A stretch of DNA of 64,000 nucleotides from Achromobacter xylosoxidans (GTDB taxonomy: Bacteria; Pseudomonadota; Gammaproteobacteria; Burkholderiales; Burkholderiaceae_B): NCBI RefSeq assembly GCF_002192695.1, contig NZ_MTLG01000011.1, forward strand, positions 186,001 through 250,000. Direction: 5' to 3'. Shown here in pieces: positions 15,351 through 23,399 of the stretch. The translations under genes were made by a program, and so were the position numbers. Numbering within the stretch: position 1 is the first letter of the stretch; the number at the start of each line of letters is the position of its first letter. The notes beneath the pieces were generated by a model. The model was given only the letters and a program-made list of their open reading frames with translations, searched no databases and was not told the origin of the DNA.

Positions 15351-16874
15351 TCAAGCCACAGCGACCGGAATCTTCCCGATCTTGGCCTGCCACTCCTTGG
15401 GACCCGTCGTATGGACAGAGGTCCCCTGAGCGTCAACCGCCACGGTCACCGGCATGTCCTTCACGTCGAACTCATAGATAGCTTCCATGCCCAGGTCCGC
15501 AAAACCCAGCACCTTCGCGCCACGGATAGCCTTCGACACCAGGTACGCAGCCCCGCCCACCGCCATCAGATAAGCCGAGTTGTGCTTCTTGATGGACTCG
15601 ATCGCCACCGGACCGCGCTCCGACTTGCCGATCATCGCGATCAGGCCCGTCTGCTCCAGCATCATGTCCGTGAACTTGTCCATCCGCGTGGCCGTCGTGG
15701 GACCCGCCGGGCCGACCACTTCGTCGCGCACCGGATCCACCGGACCCACGTAGTAAATGACCCGGTTCTTGAAATCCACCGGCAGCGGCTCGCCCTTGGC
15801 CAGCATGTCCTGGATGCGCTTGTGCGCCGCATCGCGGCCCGTCAACATCTTGCCCGACAGCAGCAAGGTCTGGCCCGGCTTCCAGCTGGCCACTTCTTCC
15901 TTGGTCAGCGTATTCAGGTCCACCTGCTTGGACTTGTTGTAGTCCGGCGCCCAGTGCACTTCCGGCCACTCCGACAGCGACGGCGGATCCAGGCGCGCGG
16001 GACCCGAGCCATCCAGCTCGAAGTGCGCATGACGCGTCGCCGCGCAGTTCGGGATCATCGCCACCGGCTTGGACGCCGCGTGCGTCGGGAACGTGCTGAT
16101 CTTCACGTCCAGCACCGTCGTCAGGCCGCCCAGGCCCTGCGCGCCGATACCCAGCGCATTGACCTTCTCATACAGCTCGATGCGCAGCTCTTCCAGCTTG
16201 TTCTGCGGACCGCGGGCCAGCAGCTCGTACATGTCGATGTCTTCCATCAACGACTGCTTCGCCATCAGCATGGCCTTCTCGGCCGTGCCGCCGACGCCGA
16301 TGCCCAGCATGCCCGGCGGGCACCAGCCGGCGCCCATCGTCGGCACCGTCTTGAGCACCCAGTCCACCAGCGAATCGCTCGGATTCAGCATCGCGAACTT
16401 CGACTTGTTTTCCGAACCGCCGCCCTTCGAAGCGACTTGCACGTCGACCTTGTCGCCCGGGACAAGCTCGACGTGCAGGATACAGGGCGTGTTGTCGCGC
16501 GTGTTCTTGCGCGCGAACAGCGGATCGTCCAGCACCGAGGCGCGCAAAGGATTGTCCGGGTTCAGATAACCGCGGCGCACGCCTTCATCACAGAGCTCCT
16601 GCAGCGTGCGCTTGGTCTCGAAACGCACGCCCATGCCGACCTTCAGGAACACGTTGACGATACCCGTGTCCTGGCACAGCGGACGCTTGCCCTCGGCGCA
16701 CATGCGCGAGTTGGTCAGGATCTGCGCCATCGCGTCGCGCGCGGCGGGGCTTTCCTCGCGCTCATAGGCGCGGGCCAGGTGGCGGATGTAGTCGACCGGG
16801 TGGTAGTAGCTGATGAACTGGATGCCATCGGCTATCGACTGAATGAAGTCTTCTTCTTTAATGATGACTGACAT
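15351..16874 (-). CDS. fumA: Fumarate hydratase, class I (iron-sulfur)
   Basis: This 507-residue protein is a complete class I fumarase, fusing the alpha and beta domains. It catalyses reversible hydration of fumarate to malate in the TCA cycle using a labile [4Fe-4S] cluster. Recognisable blocks are LCQDTGIVNVFLKVG near residue 95 (first cluster Cys), AGWCPPGMLGIGVGG in the middle, and GPTTATRMDKFTDMM with AIESIKKHNSAYLMAVGGAA in the C-terminal beta domain. The ATG at 16874 begins MSVIIKEEDFIQSIAD. It is a single-gene unit on the minus strand with its own strong terminator at 15297-15334. Downstream and upstream gaps hold intergenic repeats. Confidence 0.96.
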   Translation of the reverse strand: MSVIIKEEDFIQSIADGIQFISYYHPVDYIRHLARAYEREESPAARDAMAQILTNSRMCAEGKRPLCQDTGIVNVFLKVGMGVRFETKRTLQELCDEGVRRGYLNPDNPLRASVLDDPLFARKNTRDNTPCILHVELVPGDKVDVQVASKGGGSENKSKFAMLNPSDSLVDWVLKTVPTMGAGWCPPGMLGIGVGGTAEKAMLMAKQSLMEDIDMYELLARGPQNKLEELRIELYEKVNALGIGAQGLGGLTTVLDVKISTFPTHAASKPVAMIPNCAATRHAHFELDGSGPARLDPPSLSEWPEVHWAPDYNKSKQVDLNTLTKEEVASWKPGQTLLLSGKMLTGRDAAHKRIQDMLAKGEPLPVDFKNRVIYYVGPVDPVRDEVVGPAGPTTATRMDKFTDMMLEQTGLIAMIGKSERGPVAIESIKKHNSAYLMAVGGAAYLVSKAIRGAKVLGFADLGMEAIYEFDVKDMPVTVAVDAQGTSVHTTGPKEWQAKIGKIPVAVA

Positions 16875-16954
16875 GGCGATATGCGGGTGTAGATGAAAAA
16901 CGTGAAAACGCGGCCGCCAGGATTAGCGCGGCGCAACGGAGAAAGATCTATTTT

Positions 16955-17028
16955 GCCGCCGGGCCGCCCCAAGGCAAAATGCGCCCCCTCGGGGGGCAGC
17001 AAGCCCCGAAGGGGCGCGGCGTGGGGGC
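16955..17028. repeat. GC-rich intergenic hairpin repeat (GCCCCC-TCG-GGGGGC type)
   Basis: A block of about 74 bp reads as two consecutive hairpins: GCCCCC-TCG-GGGGGC at 16983-16997 and GCCCC-GAA-GGGGC at 17003-17015, framed by GGGCCGCCCC and GCGTGGGGGC. From general knowledge, very similar blocks are scattered between genes in Bordetella and Achromobacter genomes. Here it lies just after the enoyl-CoA hydratase stop and may also end that transcript. Confidence 0.7.
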
Positions 17029-17033
17029 AATTC

Positions 17034-17801
17034 CTATTTGCCTTGCCAGACCGGCTTGCGCTTCTCTGCGAAGGCGGTCGCGCCTTCCTTGGCGTCGGCG
17101 GAAGAAAAGATGTGCGCGATCAGCGGACGCTGCTGGTCGAACATGCTGGCCTGGTCCCAGTCGCCCGACTGCGCAACCACGCTCTTGGCGGTCTGCACCG
17201 CCAGCGGGCCGTTCTCGACAATGGCGCGGGCCAGTTCCAGCGCGCCGGCCAGGGCGGCGCCCGGCTCGGTGATGCGGTTGACCAGGCCGAAGGAATAAGC
17301 GCGCTCGGCCGTCAGCATCTCGCCCGTCAGGATCACTTCCATGGCGATGTGGTACGGCAGGCGGCGCGGCAGGCGCAGCATGCCGCCGGCGCCGGCCACC
17401 AGGCCGCGCTTGACTTCAGGCAGGCCGAACTTGGCGTTGCTGGCGGCCACGATCAGGTCGGAAGCCAGCGCCATTTCGCAGCCGCCCGCCAGCGCATAGC
17501 CTTCCACCGCGGCGATCAGCGGCTTCTTGGGCGGCCGTTCGTTCAGGCCGGCGAAGCCGCGGCCTTCCACGTAGGGGCGCTGCCCGGACTTGGCGAAGGC
17601 CTTCAGGTCCATGCCCGACGAGAACGTGCCGCCGCCGCCCGTCAGGATGCCAATGCGGATATCGTCGCGGCTGTCCAGCTGGTCCAGCGCCGCGGCCATG
17701 GCCTGCGCGGTTTCCAGGTTGATGGCGTTCTTGGCCTCGGGACGGTTGATCGTGATGATCTGGATGCCGTCGGTGACTTCTACCTTGATCAGGTCTGACA
17801 T
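17034..17801 (-). CDS. Enoyl-CoA hydratase / crotonase-family protein
   Basis: This 255-residue crotonase shows the first oxyanion block GGGGTFSSGMDLKAFAKSG and the second block FGLPEVKRGLVAGAGGMLRL. The glutamate in LPEVKRG matches one of the two hydratase acid/base residues. The second position lies in AGGMLRLPRRLP and lacks a clear glutamate, so hydratase activity is likely but not certain. An AAGGAG site precedes the ATG at 17801. The gene stands alone, divergent from glyQ and upstream of the hairpin repeat. Its role in fatty-acid or amino-acid breakdown cannot be fixed. Confidence 0.88.
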   Translation of the reverse strand: MSDLIKVEVTDGIQIITINRPEAKNAINLETAQAMAAALDQLDSRDDIRIGILTGGGGTFSSGMDLKAFAKSGQRPYVEGRGFAGLNERPPKKPLIAAVEGYALAGGCEMALASDLIVAASNAKFGLPEVKRGLVAGAGGMLRLPRRLPYHIAMEVILTGEMLTAERAYSFGLVNRITEPGAALAGALELARAIVENGPLAVQTAKSVVAQSGDWDQASMFDQQRPLIAHIFSSADAKEGATAFAEKRKPVWQGK

Positions 17802-17905
17802 GGGACTGCTCCTTCCGGGAATTCTCGGAATCGGGTTCCGGGTTTTATATAAGACTTGGTACGCAACCTGGAATCATACGATCATTGGTTTCCAGGCGCA
17901 GCGGC

Positions 17906-17964
17906 AGGCCTGCGGGGCGTCCACCAGCGGCACACTGTCCCCCAGCGAACCGCCCCGCAGGCCT
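17906..17964. repeat. 14-bp perfect inverted repeat upstream of glyQ
   Basis: AGGCCTGCGGGGCG at 17906-17919 is repeated exactly in inverse orientation at 17951-17964, with a 31-bp spacer. It lies in the 276-bp gap between the enoyl-CoA hydratase and glyQ. It could form a large cruciform, be a remnant of a mobile element, or take part in regulation. No T-box features are present. Confidence 0.6.
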
Positions 17965-17978
17965 AGATGTAACCGTCC

Positions 17979-18000
17979 GTCCGGCATTCGGGAGCCGGAC
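17979..18000. promoter_or_regulatory. Hairpin just upstream of the putative glyQ promoter
   Basis: GTCCGGC and GCCGGAC form a 7-bp stem with an 8-base loop. A TAAAAT -10-like hexamer follows at 18015-18020, about 58 bp before the glyQ start, with no convincing -35. The dyad therefore sits where a regulator or an upstream element would bind. The function is a guess. Confidence 0.3.
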
Positions 18001-18077
18001 CGCCCCAGGCCAGTTAAAATGCCGGGTTTCCCACGCCCAGGGCAAGCCTTGCCCGGCGGCCGAATTCCAAGAATCCT

Positions 18078-18989
18078 ATGCTCACCTTTCAGCAAATCAT
18101 CCTTACGCTCCAGGAATACTGGGACAAGCAGGGTTGCGCCCTGCTGCAGCCCTACGACATGGAAGTCGGCGCCGGCACCTCGCATACCGCCACGTTCCTG
18201 CGCGCAATCGGCCCGGAGCCCTGGCGCGCCGCCTACGTGCAGCCCTCGCGCCGCCCCAAGGACGGCCGCTACGGCGAAAACCCCAACCGCCTGCAACACT
18301 ATTACCAGTACCAGGTCGTGTTGAAGCCCGCGCCCCCGGAAATCCTGGACCTGTACATCGGCTCGCTCAAGGCGCTGGGCATCGATCCTACCCAGCACGA
18401 CATCCGCTTCGTCGAGGACGACTGGGAAAACCCCACCCTCGGCGCCTGGGGCCTGGGCTGGGAAGTCTGGCTGAACGGCATGGAAGTCACCCAGTTCACC
18501 TACTTCCAGCAAGTGGGCGGCCTGGACTGCACCCCGACCACCGGCGAGATCACCTACGGCCTGGAACGCCTGGCCATGTACCTGCAGGACGTGCAAAGCG
18601 TGTACGACCTGGTCTGGACCGAAGGCGCCAACGGCAACCGCGTGCTGTACCGCGACGTGTTCCACCAGAACGAGGTGGAACAGTCCACCTACAACTTCGA
18701 GCACTCGTCGGCCGACATGCTGTTCTCGCACTTCAATGACTACGAAGCCGAGGCCAAGCGCCTGATGGACGTGCCGCTGGCGCTGCCCGCCTACGAGGCC
18801 GCGCTGAAGGCCGCGCACACGTTCAACATGCTGGACGCGCGCGGCGCGATCAGCGTCACCGAGCGCGCCGCCTACATCGGCCGCATCCGCAACCTGTCGC
18901 GCGCCGTCGCGCAGGCTTATTACGATTCCCGCGAACGACTGGGCTTTCCCATGCTGGGCCGCGACAAGGCCGCCGGGGAGGCTGCATAA
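18078..18989 (+). CDS. glyQ: Glycine--tRNA ligase alpha subunit
   Basis: This 303-residue protein is the alpha subunit of the bacterial alpha2-beta2 glycyl-tRNA synthetase and carries the catalytic site for glycyl-adenylate formation. Conserved blocks are [19 protein letters not shown] at the start, [17 protein letters not shown], and [19 protein letters not shown] in the first third, then [20 protein letters not shown]. The length is the family norm. The gene ends one base before glyS, with which it must be co-expressed in equal amounts. It opens a plus-strand run that continues through gmhB and plsC. Confidence 0.98.
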   Translation: MLTFQQIILTLQEYWDKQGCALLQPYDMEVGAGTSHTATFLRAIGPEPWRAAYVQPSRRPKDGRYGENPNRLQHYYQYQVVLKPAPPEILDLYIGSLKALGIDPTQHDIRFVEDDWENPTLGAWGLGWEVWLNGMEVTQFTYFQQVGGLDCTPTTGEITYGLERLAMYLQDVQSVYDLVWTEGANGNRVLYRDVFHQNEVEQSTYNFEHSSADMLFSHFNDYEAEAKRLMDVPLALPAYEAALKAAHTFNMLDARGAISVTERAAYIGRIRNLSRAVAQAYYDSRERLGFPMLGRDKAAGEAA

Positions 18990-21128
18990 ATGACGACGAA
19001 CATCCGCCCGCTGCTGGTCGAACTGCTGACCGAAGAACTCCCGCCCAAGGCCCTGCAGAAGCTGGGCCAGGCCTTCGCCGAAGGCGTACGCGCCACGCTG
19101 GAGCGCCACGGCCTGCTGGCCGCCGGCTGCGCCGCCACGGCGTACTCCACGCCGCGCCGCCTGGCCGTGCACCTGTCCGCCGTGCTGGCGCAGGCGCCGG
19201 ACCAGCCCTACGCCGAAAAGCTCATGCCGGTGAAGATCGGCCTGACCGAAGACGGCCAGGCCACGCCCGCGCTGCAAAAGAAGCTGGCCGCCAAGGGCCT
19301 GGAAAATATCGACCTGTCCACGCTAGAACGCGAATCCGACGGCAAGCAGGACTATCTGGTCGCCCGCGGCACCGCCCCCGGCGCCCAGCTGGCCGCCGGC
19401 CTGCAGGAAGGCATCGACGCCGCCATCAACGGCCTGCCCATTCCCAAGGTCATGCGCTACCAGTTGGCCGACGGCGTCACCACCGTCAAGTTCGTGCGTC
19501 CGGCGCACGGCCTGGTCGCGCTGTTCGGCGCCGACGTGGTGCCGGTGTCCGCGCTGGGCCTGGCCGCCGGCCGCGACACGCTGGGCCACCGCTTCATGAG
19601 CGCGGGCACCGTGTCCATCGCCGACGCCGACGCCTATGCCGCCACCCTGGCCGAAAAGGGCCGCGTGGTGGCCTCGTTCGAAGGCCGCCGCGACGAGATC
19701 CAGCGCCAGTTGCTGGACCATGCCGGCCGCCTCAACGCCACGCTGGGCGACGACCCCGAAGTGGCGGCGCTGCTGGACGAGGTCACGGCCCTGGTCGAGC
19801 ATCCCACCGTCTACGTGGGCCAGTTCGAAGAGCAGTTCCTGCAAGTGCCGCAGGAATGCCTGATCCTGACCATGCGGCTGAACCAGAAGTACTTCCCGCT
19901 GTTCGATCCGGCCAGCGGCCGCCTGACGCACCGCTTCCTGATCGTCAGCAACATGCACACCGACAATCCGGTGAACATCGTCGAAGGCAACCAGCGCGTG
20001 GTGCGCCCGCGTCTGGCCGACGCGCAGTTCTTCTTCGAGACCGACCGCAAGATCCCCCTGGCCGCGCGTGTCGAGCAACTGGGCAGCATCGTCTACCACA
20101 ACAAGCTGGGCACCCAGCTCGAACGCGTGGAGCGCGTGCGCGCCATCGCCCGCGGCGTGGCCGAACAGCTGGGCGGCGACGTCTCCGCCGCCGACCGCGC
20201 GGCGATGCTGGCCAAGGCCGACCTGGGCTCCAACATGGTGGGCGAATTCCCCGAGCTGCAAGGCGTCATGGGCGCGTACTACGCGGCCGGCGACGGCGAG
20301 CCCGACAGCGTGGTGCAGGCCCTGCGCACGCAGTACCGCAACCGCTACGATGCGCCCGTCACCGCTGAATCGCTGACCGCCGCCATCCTGTTCATCGCCG
20401 AACGCGTGGAAACCATGGTCGGCATCTGGGCCATCGGCCTGGCGCCCACCGGCGAACGCGACCCCTTCGGCCTGCGCCGCGCCGCGCTGGGCCTGATCAG
20501 CGCCTTCGAGCAATTGGCCGCGGGCGGCTGGCTCAAGATCAGCCAGGCCGGCCCCTTGTCGCTGGACGGCCTGCTGCAACTGGCCGCGGGCACCTTCCCC
20601 GCCGGCAAGATCCCCGCCGACACGCTGACCGAAGTCCGCGCCTTCATCTATGAGCGCTACCGCAACCAGCTGATCAACGACTTCGACCGCAACGCCGTCG
20701 AAGCCGTGATCGCGCTGACCCCGCCGCTGCACCAGGTGGCCGAACGCGTGCGCGCCGCCGCCGCCTTCGCGCAGCTGCCCGAGGCCGCCAGCCTGGCCGC
20801 CGCCAACAAGCGCATCGGCAACCTGCTCAAGAAGGCCGAAGGCGAGATCGGCGCGGTGAACGACGCCGCGCTGGTGGAACCGGCCGAGAAGGCCCTGGCC
20901 GCCGCCGTGTCCGCGCTGCGCCCGAAGGCCGAGGCGCAGTTGGCCGCCGGCGACTTCGCCGGCAGCCTGAGCACGCTGGCCCAGGTCCGCGAGCCCGTGG
21001 ACGCCTTCTTTGCCGACGTCATGGTCATGGCCGAAGACCCGGCCGTGCGCGCCAACCGGCTGGCCCTGCTGGGCCAGCTGCATGGCCTGATGAACCAGGT
21101 CGCTGACATCTCCAGGCTGGCACAGTGA
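18990..21128 (+). CDS. glyS: Glycine--tRNA ligase beta subunit
   Basis: This 712-residue beta subunit, slightly longer than the E. coli protein, binds tRNA-Gly and pairs with GlyQ in the cytoplasm. Family landmarks are LLVELLTEELPPKALQKLG at the start, EFPELQGVMGAYYA in the HD-like region, and the anticodon-binding tail with PVDAFFADVMVMAED. Only 0 bp separates it from glyQ, and its TGA stop overlaps the GTG start of gmhB. Alanine-rich stretches reflect the GC-rich genome rather than anything unusual. Confidence 0.98.
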   Translation: MTTNIRPLLVELLTEELPPKALQKLGQAFAEGVRATLERHGLLAAGCAATAYSTPRRLAVHLSAVLAQAPDQPYAEKLMPVKIGLTEDGQATPALQKKLAAKGLENIDLSTLERESDGKQDYLVARGTAPGAQLAAGLQEGIDAAINGLPIPKVMRYQLADGVTTVKFVRPAHGLVALFGADVVPVSALGLAAGRDTLGHRFMSAGTVSIADADAYAATLAEKGRVVASFEGRRDEIQRQLLDHAGRLNATLGDDPEVAALLDEVTALVEHPTVYVGQFEEQFLQVPQECLILTMRLNQKYFPLFDPASGRLTHRFLIVSNMHTDNPVNIVEGNQRVVRPRLADAQFFFETDRKIPLAARVEQLGSIVYHNKLGTQLERVERVRAIARGVAEQLGGDVSAADRAAMLAKADLGSNMVGEFPELQGVMGAYYAAGDGEPDSVVQALRTQYRNRYDAPVTAESLTAAILFIAERVETMVGIWAIGLAPTGERDPFGLRRAALGLISAFEQLAAGGWLKISQAGPLSLDGLLQLAAGTFPAGKIPADTLTEVRAFIYERYRNQLINDFDRNAVEAVIALTPPLHQVAERVRAAAAFAQLPEAASLAAANKRIGNLLKKAEGEIGAVNDAALVEPAEKALAAAVSALRPKAEAQLAAGDFAGSLSTLAQVREPVDAFFADVMVMAEDPAVRANRLALLGQLHGLMNQVADISRLAQ

Positions 21129-21664
21129 AACTCATCATCCTCGACCGCGACGGCGTCATCAATCAGGACAGCGATTCGTTCGTCAAGAATCCGGACGAAT
21201 GGATCGCCCTGCCCGGCAGCCTGCACGCCATCGCCCGGCTGACGCAGGCGGGCTGGAGGGTGGTGGTCGCCACCAACCAGTCGGGCCTGGCGCGCGGCCT
21301 GTTCGACATGGACACGCTGACGGCCATCCACACCAAGATGCGGCGCGAACTGGCCGCCGCGGGCGGCAGCATCGACGCGGTCTTCATGTGCCCGCACGGC
21401 CCGGACGACAACTGCTCCTGCCGCAAGCCCAAGCCCGGCATGTTCGAGCAGATCGGCCACCGCTACGACGTCGACCTGGCCGGCGTGCCGGCGGTGGGCG
21501 ATTCGCTGCGCGATCTGCAAGCCTCGTCGTCGGTCGGCTGCTCGCCCTGGCTGGTGCTGACCGGCAACGGCAAGAAGACGCTGGCCAAGGGCGGCTTGCC
21601 CGACAACACCCGCGTCTGCGACGACCTGTCGGCCGTGGTCGACACCCTGCTGCAGGACCATTGA
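21125..21664 (+). CDS. gmhB: D-glycero-beta-D-manno-heptose-1,7-bisphosphate 7-phosphatase
   Basis: This 179-residue HAD phosphatase makes heptose-1-phosphate for the LPS inner core. The DxD motif is LDRDGVIN at the N-terminus, followed by VVATNQSGLARG. The zinc loop CPHGPDDNCSCRKPKPG contains the characteristic C-x-H and C-x-C ligands, and VGDSLRDL is the last HAD motif. It starts with GTG overlapping the glyS stop (GTGA), so it is translationally coupled. The final heptose-modifying genes are not nearby. The next gene, plsC, is also envelope-related. Confidence 0.95.
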   Translation: MKLIILDRDGVINQDSDSFVKNPDEWIALPGSLHAIARLTQAGWRVVVATNQSGLARGLFDMDTLTAIHTKMRRELAAAGGSIDAVFMCPHGPDDNCSCRKPKPGMFEQIGHRYDVDLAGVPAVGDSLRDLQASSSVGCSPWLVLTGNGKKTLAKGGLPDNTRVCDDLSAVVDTLLQDH

Positions 21665-21668
21665 TCCG

Positions 21669-22397
21669 ATGGCCCGGCTACGTTCGCTGCTGTACTTCCT
21701 GTTCCTGGCCATCACGGTCATTCCCTATGCCTTCGCCTGCATTTTGTGGGCGCCGCTGCCGCTGCACTGGCGCTACAAGCTGACCGTGGGCTGGCCGCGC
21801 CTGGCCATCTGGGGCGCGCGCGTCTTCTGCGGCATCCGCTGGCAGGTCAAGGGCTGGGAAAACCTGCCCGACGGTCCCGCGGTGCTGCTATCCAAGCACC
21901 AGTCGGCCTGGGAAACCCTGTTCTTCCCCGCCCACATGCCGCGCGAAGTCTGCTTCGTCTACAAGCGGGAGCTGCACATGGTGCCGTTCTTCGGCTGGGG
22001 CCTGGCGCTGCTGCGCATGATCCCGATCGACCGCGCCAAAGGCCGCGACGCCTTCGAACAGGTGGTCAAGCAAGGCCAGACACGCCTGGACGAAGGCCGC
22101 TGGCCCCTGCTGTTCCCCGAGGGCACCCGCGTGCCGCCCGGCAAGACCGGCCGCTTCAAGATGGGCGGCGCGCTGCTGGCCTCGCGCACCGGCGCCGTCG
22201 TCATCCCGGTGGCGCACAATGCGGGCGAATGCTGGCGCCGCAATGCGTTCGTGAAGTATCCGGGCATGGTTACCGTCTCCATCGGTCCCGCGATAGAATC
22301 CAAGGGACTCTCCCCCGATGACCTGAACAAGAAGGTTCAGGACTGGATCGAAGGGGAAATGCGACGTCTCAATCCAGAAAGGTATGGCCAGCACTGA
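21669..22397 (+). CDS. plsC: 1-acyl-sn-glycerol-3-phosphate acyltransferase (PlsC family)
   Basis: This 242-residue membrane acyltransferase has an N-terminal hydrophobic segment (residues 1-32) and the catalytic block LSKHQSAWETLFFPAH, where the H-x4-D box is H-x4-E. The substrate block LFPEGTRVPPGKTGRFK follows. It should acylate lysophosphatidic acid, or another lysophospholipid, at the inner membrane. The Glu for Asp exchange in the H-x4-D box is shared with some lipid A acyltransferases and does not by itself predict loss of activity. It lies 4 bp after gmhB and overlaps the next gene by 14 bp. Confidence 0.88.
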   Translation: MARLRSLLYFLFLAITVIPYAFACILWAPLPLHWRYKLTVGWPRLAIWGARVFCGIRWQVKGWENLPDGPAVLLSKHQSAWETLFFPAHMPREVCFVYKRELHMVPFFGWGLALLRMIPIDRAKGRDAFEQVVKQGQTRLDEGRWPLLFPEGTRVPPGKTGRFKMGGALLASRTGAVVIPVAHNAGECWRRNAFVKYPGMVTVSIGPAIESKGLSPDDLNKKVQDWIEGEMRRLNPERYGQH

Positions 22398-23379
22398 TCA
22401 GCTCGAACTCCTGTTCGACGAACAGCAGCACGACGCGCCCACGGGCGCGCCGCCGCTGAACGCCGCGCCGAAGGCCCCGGCCGCGCCTAAGCCGGCCGCA
22501 CCTAAGGCGGCCCCGCCCAAGCCCCTCTTCCCCGATCCACCACCGGCCGCCGCCCCTGCGGGCGAGCCGCTGCTGACGCTGTCGCCCAACGCGGCCTCGC
22601 GCGTCCCGACGCCCTGCCCCGACCCTTTGCCGCCCGGCGCGCGCTGGCGCGAGGTCGCGACCGAACAACAGCCCATCGGCTTCGTGCTGCTGCGCTCGCG
22701 CCGCCGCAGCATCGGCTTCGTGATCACCGACGACGGCCTGCGCGTCACCGCCCCGAACTGGGTCACGCTGACGCAGGTCGACGACGCGGTGCGCGAGAAA
22801 GCGCGCTGGATCCTCGCCAAACTGCGCGAATGGCACGCCCGCAAGCAACAGCTGGCCATGGCGCACACGCGCTGGCAGCCGGGCGGCGAACTGCCCTACC
22901 TGGGCAAGCGCATCGTGATCGGCGTGGGCGGCGACAGCCGCCAGGCCAGCCTGTCGGGCGATGCCGACGCGCCGCAGGATGGCGACACCCTATGGCTGGC
23001 CCTGCCGTCCTCGGCGGATCAGGGCCGCATCCGCGATTCGGCCCAAGCCTGGCTGCAGCAGCGCGCCGGCGCCTGGTTCGGCGCGCGCCTGGCCCACTTC
23101 CTGCAGGTCAGTGGCCTGAAGATCCAACGCTGGCGCCTGTCCTCGGCCGCCACCCGCTGGGGCTCCTGCACCAGCGACGGCAACATCATGCTGAACTGGC
23201 GCCTGATCCATTTCGCGCCCGCCATCATCGACTACGTCATCGCGCACGAGCTTGCCCATTTGCGCGAAATGAACCACAGTCAGGACTTCTGGCGCGAAGT
23301 GGGGCAGATCCTGCCCGACTTCGAAGACGCCAAGAACATCCTGCGGCGTCACGACCCCGCATCCTTGCCTCAGTTCTGA
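22384..23379 (+). CDS. YgjP-like zinc metallopeptidase-fold protein (DUF45/M48 superfamily)
   Basis: This 331-residue protein has a Pro/Ala-rich N-terminal tail (about residues 18-75) that is probably disordered. A core domain follows that ends with the zinc motif IAHELAHLREMNHSQDFWREV, in which HELAH gives two ligands and the later NHS or a downstream residue the third. The block RWGSCTSDGNIMLNWRLIHF is diagnostic of the YgjP/DUF45 group. Its peptidase or nucleic-acid-related role is not established. It overlaps plsC by 14 bp in a different frame, suggesting coupled translation. Confidence 0.88.
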   Translation: MASTDQLELLFDEQQHDAPTGAPPLNAAPKAPAAPKPAAPKAAPPKPLFPDPPPAAAPAGEPLLTLSPNAASRVPTPCPDPLPPGARWREVATEQQPIGFVLLRSRRRSIGFVITDDGLRVTAPNWVTLTQVDDAVREKARWILAKLREWHARKQQLAMAHTRWQPGGELPYLGKRIVIGVGGDSRQASLSGDADAPQDGDTLWLALPSSADQGRIRDSAQAWLQQRAGAWFGARLAHFLQVSGLKIQRWRLSSAATRWGSCTSDGNIMLNWRLIHFAPAIIDYVIAHELAHLREMNHSQDFWREVGQILPDFEDAKNILRRHDPASLPQF

Positions 23380-23399
23380 GGCATTCTGGAGACACGAGA

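Noticed and set aside
17802-18077. T-box riboswitch upstream of glyQ
   Set aside because: No T-box consensus (AGGGTGGNACCGCG), no specifier stem and no leader terminator is seen. T-boxes are not typical in this phylum; the region has only simple inverted repeats.
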